DNA from: Diaphorobacter aerolatus
GTDB taxonomy: Bacteria > Pseudomonadota > Gammaproteobacteria > Burkholderiales > Burkholderiaceae_C
DNA: 64,000 bases
Reading direction: 5' to 3'
Assembly: GCF_014489535.1 (NCBI RefSeq)
Contig: NZ_CP060783.1
Coordinates: forward strand, 4,237,501-4,301,500
Made by a program: the position numbers and the translations under genes. Below are positions 58,182-64,000 of the stretch, piece by piece. The notes under the pieces are model-generated. The model was not told the DNA's origin. It made no database searches and saw only the letters and a list, made by a program, of their open reading frames with translations. The stretch's first letter is position 1, and every line of letters starts with the position of its first letter.

Positions 58182-60459
58182 TCATGCGGCGACAAGCTGC
58201 CGGGCCAGTGCGACCTCGACGGAATCACCGTCCTGGTTCAGGACATCGAGCCCGGATTCGGGCACGTCGCCCGAGGTGGACTGCGAGACCATGATCTTCT
58301 TGGCCATCAGCTCCAGGCAGGTCATCTGCGAGGAACCGGCGTAGCCGAGGTAGATCACACGCACGGGCTGCTTCTGCCCGATGCGCCAGGAGCGGCGTGC
58401 CGCCTGCTGGAGCGAGTACACGTTGTAGCCCGACTGCATGAACACGATCGTCGGGAACTCCAACAGGTCCAGCCCCGTCTTGACCAACTCGGGGTTGGTG
58501 ATGAGCACGTCGATGCCACGGTCCAGTTGCTCGGCGATCCAGTCTTCGCGGCGGCTGGCATCCACGCTCGCGCGCAGCACCGCCACCTTGAAGCCTTCCT
58601 GCTCCAGCAACACCTTCAGGCGCGACGTGGTGTCGCGCGTGCCGGTATAGACCGTGTAGGCCAGGACCTTGCGGCCCTGCGCCTTCTCCTCTTTGCAGAT
58701 GTCGATCAGCTCACGCTCCTTGGGGCTGATCTCGAACTCGTTGAACTGAGCCGGGACAAACGCCAAGGTGTTGCGCGTGCGCGGATGCACCACGGTCTCC
58801 GACCGGAAGCAGCAATCCGGCCAGGCCAGCAGCACGTTGAGGACCACACCCAGCAAGGTCGTATCGCGTCGCGCCAGAGCCTGTTTCAGCTCGGCGGTCA
58901 GCCGACCCGCCAGATCGCGGTAGGCCGCGGCTTGCGCCGTGTCCATCGCGACTTCACGGAACTCCTCGTCATACGGCGGCAGGACGTTGCCACCGATGTC
59001 CTTGAGCTTGAGAAAGATCGTGAACGGCAGGATGCAGCGCAGCACGCCCTTGGGCCAAACCCCGGGGCCTTGACCGTGCGCACCGATACCTTGGTGCCCT
59101 TGGCCGTCTTGTGCGCCGTGCCGGTGCTCTCGGAGTAGATGTCCTTCAACACCCCGTGATCGCGCATGAACGCCATCGCAGCCGAGGTCATGCTGCCGCT
59201 CGTGGTCGGGCGGTAGCCGTCTTCGATCATCCGCCCGGAAGGGCTCGGAACAGCAGGTGGAACAGGTCGTCCCCGTAGCCGCCCATCAACGTGCCGGTCA
59301 GCAGCAAGGTCTTGCGAGCCTTCGCCGCCAGCACGCCCATGGCCTGGCCCTGGGCACTGCCCCCGTTCTTGTACTCATGTGCCTCATCGGCGATGAGCAG
59401 GTCGAACGTGCCTTGCGGCAGGTAGCGTTTGATGAACTCGGACGGCTGATAGCCGCCCTCGCCAAAGCCGAACTCCATGTTGGCCATCGCACGTTCCATG
59501 CGCGTGGCCTGACGGTCGGAAAACACCAGCTCGCCGTTGCCATCCATGAGGTTGATGAACTCATGGATGTTGTCGCCGAGCATCGACGCCAGGAACCCGT
59601 CACCGAACTTTTGCATCAGCTTCTGCGCGGTGACCTCTCCGATGGTCGGTATGCGCTTTAAGGCTTTGAGCACGGCCGAGGACTGGTCGCTGCCGGACAG
59701 ACTGCGCGGGCGGATCAGTGTCCACAGGGGCGCGGCGCAGTGGCCGCACTTCCTGCGGCACTCCTCGGCTTGGAGCGCGATCGGGTTGACCGGCTCGCCG
59801 TCGAGGTCGGTGATGACCGTGCCGCAGTCCGGGCAGGCCGCCACGTCGCCGTGGCGGGTGCGCCGCGTGGTGAAGACAGGCTTCCAGTGAAAGCCCATCC
59901 GCATCCTGACGCGCCCCAGGACGAAGAACTCCTGGCCCGTGGGCTGCACGCCCAACTGCTCGCGCAGCTTGATGAGCTTGACGAGCGTATCCGGCCCGTT
60001 GAGTACCCACACCTTGGCACCGGCCACCGTCTCCTGGATCTCGCGCCGCCACTTGTAAACCAGGTGGGGCGGCGACAGCACCAGAGTGCGGCGATAGCCT
60101 TCGGCGTTGAGCACGGCGGCCGTGGCAATGCCGACGGTCGTCTTGCCGCAGCCCATCTCGCCATTGACGATCGCAGCACGTTCGCCACGGTCGATCAGCA
60201 GCTCGGCGGCGGCGTGGACGACTTCGGCCTGGGCTGGGAACAGCTTGCGCTTGAGGCTGGCGACCACCAGTTGCCGGTGCGCCTGCGGTTGGCCGGTATA
60301 GACCGGCGGATTAGCGCTGTTGAGGGCGTCGAGTAGTTCGTCGCCGAACTCGCCGACAAAATCCTGAAGGCTCAGGGTCAGAGGGGAAGATTCCGCGTCG
60401 AGCAGTTCGCCCTGTACGGGCGCGGATTCAGCGGCAGTGGTTTCGAGATCGAGGGACAT
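58182..60459 (-). CDS. SNF2-type DEAH helicase of the ICE, frame broken twice
   Basis: Read in one frame after adding one base near 59231-59236 and one at 59052-59054, this is 759 residues. Domains: Walker A GEMGCGKTT, two zinc-binding clusters (CPDCGT and CRRKCGHC), DEAH box LLIADEAHEY, motif III TLLLTGTL and the SNF2 motif VI QQAARRSWRIGQKQP. As sequenced it appears as three overlapping pieces. Large SNF2-like helicases are conserved in this ICE class, probably in element maintenance. It is preceded by a leader hairpin. Confidence 0.8.
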
Positions 60460-60490
60460 GGTGATGCTCCAAAGAAAAATGGGGCATGCA

Positions 60491-60526
60491 CCACCCCCAG
60501 CGGGGCAATGGCATGCCCCGTGGTGG
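60491..60526 (-). promoter_or_regulatory. 5'-UTR hairpin upstream of the helicase gene
   Basis: Outer CCACC/GGTGG and inner CGGGGCA/TGCCCCG pair (60491-60526). It ends 32 nt from the helicase ATG, with the ribosome site (GGAG) between. Member of the seven-hairpin set. Confidence 0.6.
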
Positions 60527-60595
60527 GAAGAGAATCGACGCGTGGCTGAGGGTGGTTGAAGGTGCTGGCCTGGGCGGCCCGCAGGTGAACCGTGC

Positions 60596-60901
60596 TCAGT
60601 CTTCGGACGGAAGCACGATGACGGTTGCGCAGCGCTGCGAATCGGTGACGATGCGAATGGCGAGCCCCGGATGGATCACGTAGTGCGATTCCAGCGACGC
60701 GCCCGATTGAAGCGCGCTGCTGTTCGTCTGCCATTGCTGGATGTTGACGTCGCCCCAGTCGCCACGGGTGTGGCGCCTGAAGTACGGGATCGGGTCCAGG
60801 CGACCCGCGCGGACCAGGCGGTCTACACCTCTGCTGAAGATGAGCGCCCCGATGGGGAACGCCAGCCGCTGGCAGTAGGTTTCGATGCGATGCGATGCCA
60901 T
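60596..60901 (-). CDS. Conserved small ICE protein
   Basis: 101 residues, starting with GGAGGAG upstream. It contains LDPIPYFRRHTRGDWGDVN and a C-terminal strand-rich IRIVTDSQRCATVIVLPSED. Its YFRRHTRGDWG pattern recurs in the next gene (YVQRHVRGDWG), so the two are paralogues with a shared C-terminal layout. Function unknown. Confidence 0.65.
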   Translation of the reverse strand: MASHRIETYCQRLAFPIGALIFSRGVDRLVRAGRLDPIPYFRRHTRGDWGDVNIQQWQTNSSALQSGASLESHYVIHPGLAIRIVTDSQRCATVIVLPSED

Positions 60902-60934
60902 GGGCTCCTCCTTGATGAGTCATTGAGCCACGAC

Positions 60935-60967
60935 ACCCCTGCCGGAGTGAAGTGGCTCCGTCAGGTG
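60935..60967 (-). promoter_or_regulatory. 5'-UTR hairpin upstream of the small ICE gene
   Basis: CCTG/CAGG and CGGAG/CTCCG stems within outer CACC/GGTG (60935-60967), ending 34 nt from the ATG at 60901. The inner stem differs entirely from the other members, yet pairing is kept. Confidence 0.6.
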
Positions 60968-60990
60968 GATGAGGATGACGATGTGGGGCC

Positions 60991-61310
60991 TCAGATCAGG
61001 TCCCGCTCTTCGGGAAGCTGGACCACCGTGGTCTGGTGGTCCTCGCTGGTCTTGACGATCAGCGCCAGGTCCGGCGTGATCCTGAACTGCGAGATCATTA
61101 GGTTGTCCTGTTGGATCGCCACGTCGTTGGCTTGGCGTGTGGCCTCATCGATCTCGCCCCAGTCCCGCGCACATGGCGCTGGACATAGGCCAAGGGGTCG
61201 ATCAGGCCTCGCCGGGCCAGCCAATGCACCTTCTCGCTCAACTTCAACGTACTCGGTGCGAACAACGGTTGCTTGTGCGGCGCAGGCCGCTTGAACGGAT
61301 TGGGGATCAT
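60991..61310 (-). CDS. Conserved small ICE protein, paralogue of its neighbour, frame broken by one base
   Basis: ATG 61310 (GGAG upstream) starts MIPNPFKRPAP; one base added to the CCC run at 61164-61166 joins HVRG to DWGEIDEATRQAND and gives 106 residues to 60991. The tail ALIVKTSEDHQTTVVQLPEE matches the C-terminal strand pattern of the 60596-60901 product. Function unknown. Confidence 0.65.
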
Positions 61311-61338
61311 GGTGTTTCTCCTTCGAGTTGGTACAGCA

Positions 61339-61354
61339 GGACGGCAGCGCGTCC
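61339..61354 (-). promoter_or_regulatory. 5'-UTR hairpin upstream of the 106-aa gene
   Basis: GGACG/CGTCC stem with a 6-nt loop (61339-61354) and CCACC on its 5' side on the minus strand. The ATG at 61310 lies 29 nt further on. The weakest member of the set. Confidence 0.45.
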
Positions 61355-61360
61355 GGTGGA

Positions 61361-62468
61361 TCAGCGAATGGTCAACACCTCGCCCCGTGTCGCGGAGCCA
61401 GGTGTCATGTCCCACGCGCGGATGACGGGAACGAACTTGTCGGTGAGGATGCGGGTCTCGGCGATGGAGCCGTCTTCGCGTTCGGTGAACTCCCGCTGGA
61501 GCGTCTTGTCCTTGTGGGTGTCACCTTTGACGACGAGCACGCGCCCGGTCTTGGAGCGCACAACCCCCGAGATCGCACCCGCGGCCAGAGCCAGGGCGAG
61601 ATGCCAGCGGGACAAGGCCCGCGCCGGTGGACGCAGCGATTGCTGCGCAGCCCCAGGTGCGTGTCCTGCGATGGCCACAAGCCTTGCAGCCTGCCAACCT
61701 CATCGGCGAACTGCTCGGGCTCCATCGTCACGCGGAAGAAATGCTCTGGCTCGGCCGGGCTGGCGGGGACGATGTACGGCAGGAACGGCCACTCGCTCGG
61801 CAGTTCCTCGGCTTCGACTTCGCCTTGCCCTACCTGCAACAGCAGATTGCGCACGGCCTTGACGCCATCGGGCACCTGCTCGCGCTGGCGCACCCGGCGT
61901 CCGAAGATCACCACCTGCTTGAACTGCGTCTCCACCGCTCGGTAGATGCGCAGGTCCGTGTAGTGGCGCGTCAGCCAGCCGACCAACTCCGCGTCGAGCA
62001 CGTAGCCGGGACGATGAAAACCAGCACGCCGCCGTATTGCAGCAGCGAGAGCGTGCGCTGGTAGAACAGCTTTTCAAGGCGGGCACGGCCCTGGCCCTGA
62101 TAGCCGATGTTGCCGTTGACGTCCTTGGACAGGTCCCCATACGGCGGGTTGAGCCAGAGCAGCCCGAAGGACTGCTTGGAGACCATCGTGTCCATCAGGT
62201 CCGCGTGCAGGCAGTGATCGACCAGGCCGCGGGCATGGCGCGCCCGCTCCGCGTCGAACTCGACGGCGAACGCCTTTGCCTGCTCGCGCCCGAGGGCATG
62301 GGCGGCTTCGGCGATCGCCACGCCTTCGCCGGCGCAGGGATCGAGGATGCACATCGGCCCGTCGCTGGGCATCAGTGCGTTGAGCGCTCTTTCGAGCGTG
62401 GGTTCGTCGGTCGGGAAATATCCGTTCTTGACGAAATTGCGGGCGAGCCGCGGGAACATGAGGGCCAT
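61361..62468 (-). CDS. N6-adenine DNA methyltransferase-like ICE protein (DUF6094 type), frame broken twice
   Basis: After adding one base at GGG 62008-62010 and one at C4 61651-61654 the frame gives 369 residues. It has a SAM-binding loop (ILDPCAGEGVAIAEAAHALG) and the N6-adenine methylase motif NPPY (LLWLNPPYGDLSKD). The C-terminal half (VVKGDTHKDKTLQREFTERE) is beta-rich. Possibly modifies element DNA to evade restriction, an inference from the motifs. ATG 62468 has AGGAG upstream. Confidence 0.75.
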
Positions 62469-62498
62469 GGAAGTCTCCTGGTTGGCGGGGATGAAACA

Positions 62499-62524
62499 CG
62501 GAAGTACGCCAAGGCGTGCCTCCG
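62499..62524 (-). promoter_or_regulatory. 5'-UTR hairpin upstream of the methyltransferase gene
   Basis: CGGA/TCCG and ACGCC/GGCGT stems (62499-62524), 31 nt before the ATG at 62468. CCCACC lies on its 5' side on the minus strand, as in other members. Confidence 0.55.
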
Positions 62525-62532
62525 AGGGTGGG

Positions 62533-63180
62533 TCAAGCCGCTACCGCTTCCGGCGTCCAAATCTTGGCCGGATACGGATAGGCGGTGAGCGCGTCGCTGC
62601 GGATCAGGGAGCCGAGCGCCAGGGTCAGCGCCGGCACGTCGATGGCGAGCCGATGGCCTTCCAGCGGCCCGAGGGCGAACGGAAGGCGGGCCAGCATCTC
62701 GCGGGTTTGCAGCAGTTCCAGCACGGTCTCGCGCCAGTGATCGAGCAGCGGCAACGGGCAGGTGTCCCGCACCAGCATCCACAGGCGGTCAAGCCTGTGG
62801 GCGCTGTCGCGTGGCAGCAGTGCCAATGCGCTGGCGTTGGCCTTGTCGGGCTTGACGCAGCGCCGGTCGAACAGCCACACGTTGGACAGCGAGCCGAACA
62901 GCGTCCGCCGGTACGCGCGCGTGATGCGCTTTTCCAGGCGATCGACGTTGCCGATGAATACCGGGACGCTGCCGCCCTGGTCGGTGATGACGTGGAACTG
63001 GTCCAGTCCCTGCTCGTCGCGCCCGAGGGTCAGGCGAGCGAGGAACTGCTGGACGGCGGTGTCCCGCGCCCAGATGGACAGGAAGATCAGGTTGCCCTGG
63101 TCATCGCCGACGCAGGCGTCGGCCATCACGTCCGGGCATTCGTCGATGCGGTACAGCGTGGAAGAAGTGTTTGCGGGCAT
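62533..63180 (-). CDS. Conserved ICE protein of unknown function (215 aa)
   Basis: 215 residues from ATG 63180, GAGGA upstream. The protein looks globular, with LYRIDECPDVMADACVGDD, VFIGNVDRLEKRITRAYRR and a helical C-terminal half (DHWRETVLELLQTREMLARL). No signal peptide or membrane helix. Found in this accessory block of related ICEs; no enzymatic motif recognised. Confidence 0.7.
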   Translation of the reverse strand: MPANTSSTLYRIDECPDVMADACVGDDQGNLIFLSIWARDTAVQQFLARLTLGRDEQGLDQFHVITDQGGSVPVFIGNVDRLEKRITRAYRRTLFGSLSNVWLFDRRCVKPDKANASALALLPRDSAHRLDRLWMLVRDTCPLPLLDHWRETVLELLQTREMLARLPFALGPLEGHRLAIDVPALTLALGSLIRSDALTAYPYPAKIWTPEAVAA

Positions 63181-63207
63181 GGTGGTGTCCTCGGATGAAC
63201 GGGAACA

Positions 63208-63244
63208 GCACCGCCCGCTGGGCAAGTACTGCCCCAGGGGGTGG
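63208..63244 (-). promoter_or_regulatory. 5'-UTR hairpin upstream of the 215-aa gene
   Basis: Outer CACC/GGTG, then CCC/GGG, then CTGGGCA/TGCCC-c-AG (63208-63244). The ATG at 63180 is 28 nt further on. Clear member of the set. Confidence 0.6.
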
Positions 63245-63255
63245 AAGAAAACCGC

Positions 63256-63516
63256 TCAGTCCGGCTCGAACTGCCGGGTGTGCGGGTTGAAGTGAAGCGG
63301 CTCGTCCGCCGAAGTGATCGGCGTGAAGCCTTCCAGGTAGATGTTGTTGAGGTACTGGTCGCGGTAGGTCAGTGCCTGCCGTGCCTGGTCCTCGGTGAGG
63401 CCGTTGTCGATGAAGTACGCCAGCATTTCCTCGTCGGAGGACACTTCGTCGTTGGACAAACTCCCTTCAACGAGTGCCAGCAACGAGGGCGGAAGCGTTG
63501 CCAGGATCGGGTCCAT
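63256..63516 (-). CDS. Conserved small ICE protein (86 aa)
   Basis: 86 residues from ATG 63516, preceded by GAGGAA. Acidic helical N-terminal half (VEGSLSNDEVSSDEEMLAYF), then ALTYRDQYLNNIYLEGFTPI and a polar tail. It starts 16 bp after the upstream gene, without its own hairpin, so it is probably co-transcribed with it. Function unknown. Confidence 0.68.
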   Translation of the reverse strand: MDPILATLPPSLLALVEGSLSNDEVSSDEEMLAYFIDNGLTEDQARQALTYRDQYLNNIYLEGFTPITSADEPLHFNPHTRQFEPD

Positions 63517-63532
63517 GTCGGTTCCTCCTGGC

Positions 63533-63940
63533 TCAGGCCATCGACGCCGCGGCGGATGCCGCGGATGCCGTGGGTGTGCGCCGCCGGGCGTGGTAGGCGC
63601 GAACGCCTGCACGCCAGTCGGCGGACTGCTCCGGTGCGAGGTCCAGATAGGACAGCGGGCACGTGTAGTAGTACGGGTGCATGGACTCGTCCAAGGACTT
63701 GTAGCCCCACTGGCCGCCGCTTCGTTCAAGCAGATCGCAGCGGATGTAGCGCAGGGACTGGCCCGGTGCGAGATCACGATGCACGCCTTCGACCTTGGCG
63801 GTCACTTCGGCGACGGACCACAGCACGTTGCCGCGCAGGGTGTGAGCGATGACCTTGACGCTGGCGCGCTCGGTCTCTTGCGGTGCGATCAGTTCCGCGA
63901 TCAGTTCGGACCGCGATTGGTTTGAGAAATACCAGCCCAT
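63533..63940 (-). CDS. Conserved ICE protein (135 aa), DUF6927-like
   Basis: 135 residues from ATG 63940 (GAGGAGG upstream). It contains MGWYFSNQSRSELIAELI, NVLWSVAEVTAK, RYIRCDLLERSGGQWGYKSL and a cysteine/tyrosine-rich SMHPYYYTCPLSYLDL. The family is widespread in proteobacterial ICEs and plasmids; its role is unknown. An alanine-rich tail ends the protein. Confidence 0.7.
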   Translation of the reverse strand: MGWYFSNQSRSELIAELIAPQETERASVKVIAHTLRGNVLWSVAEVTAKVEGVHRDLAPGQSLRYIRCDLLERSGGQWGYKSLDESMHPYYYTCPLSYLDLAPEQSADWRAGVRAYHARRRTPTASAASAAASMA

Positions 63941-63974
63941 GAGAGGCCTCCTCGAAAAGTTGAGCTGAAGGCCT

Positions 63975-64000
63975 CCCCGTGGGGAAGAACCCCAGCGGGT
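63975..64000 (-). promoter_or_regulatory. 5'-UTR hairpin upstream of the DUF6927-like gene (reaches window edge)
   Basis: CCCC/GGGG around GT (63975-63984) and ACCC/GGGT around CAGC (63990-63999). The 35-nt distance to the ATG at 63940 matches the other members. Sequence beyond 64000 could alter the structure. Confidence 0.5.

Overview
The window is a GC-rich proteobacterial segment. It holds most of the transfer module of an integrative and conjugative element (ICE) of the ICEclc/PAGI-2/pKLC102 (PFGI-1, MPF-G type) class. A defence island and a nested IS1071 composite transposon interrupt that module. The chromosomal host cannot be named from the sequence. IS1071, pca genes and two intergenic hairpins typical of Comamonadaceae point to a Burkholderiales background for the cargo.

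Layout. (1) 1-13555, minus strand: mating-pair genes traG (cut by the window edge), TIGR03755/56/57, a RadC-like JAB protein, a DsbA/C-like thioredoxin, the VirB4/TraC ATPase, TIGR03751/52/49/46/50/45/58 and RAQPRD, many linked by 4-base stop/start overlaps. (2) 13556-17297 and 48256-51957, plus strand: an HTH antitoxin/PIN toxin pair, then a type III CBASS operon (TRIP13/Cap6, a probable Cap8, HORMA/Cap7, CD-NTase, NucC), then a Rad50/SMC-like zinc-hook ATPase whose GTG start overlaps the nucC stop. (3) 17298-48255: a 31-kb unit bounded by IS1071 copies and a perfect 5-bp target duplication (GTTCC), inserted inside the CD-NTase gene. It carries pcaIJFD plus a tctC-type binding protein, two copies of an IS91-family element, truncated kefB, lpd, nnrU, permease and capsule-export genes, an intact-looking DUF6351-type lipoprotein, a 5'-nucleotidase and a PACE efflux gene, an inverted IS1071, and a large Mrr-nuclease/TPR/PIN-like gene cut by the third IS1071. 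(4) 51998-64000, minus strand: TIGR03747, the coupling protein TraD, TIGR03765, a lytic transglycosylase, TIGR03759, PilL, then a helicase, an N6-adenine methyltransferase and small conserved ICE proteins.

How it fits together. The ICE supplies conjugation (type IV secretion core, pilus proteins, coupling ATPase, peptidoglycan hydrolase). Its cargo slot between the TIGR03747 and RAQPRD genes carries anti-phage genes in the opposite orientation. As sequenced, CBASS cannot make its full nucleotide cyclase because IS1071 splits the gene, although catalytic residues of the cyclase and of NucC are intact and precise excision would restore the frame.

Two window-wide patterns deserve attention. First, about two dozen genes or repeats are broken by what look like single-base losses in G or C runs; in each case one added base restores the family reading frame, so many apparent pseudogenes are probably consensus errors. 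Second, seven ICE genes outside the transfer operons (including radC, the helicase and the methyltransferase) share a hairpin about 28-35 nt upstream of the start codon, with different stem sequences but the same placement, which suggests a common 5'-UTR control element.
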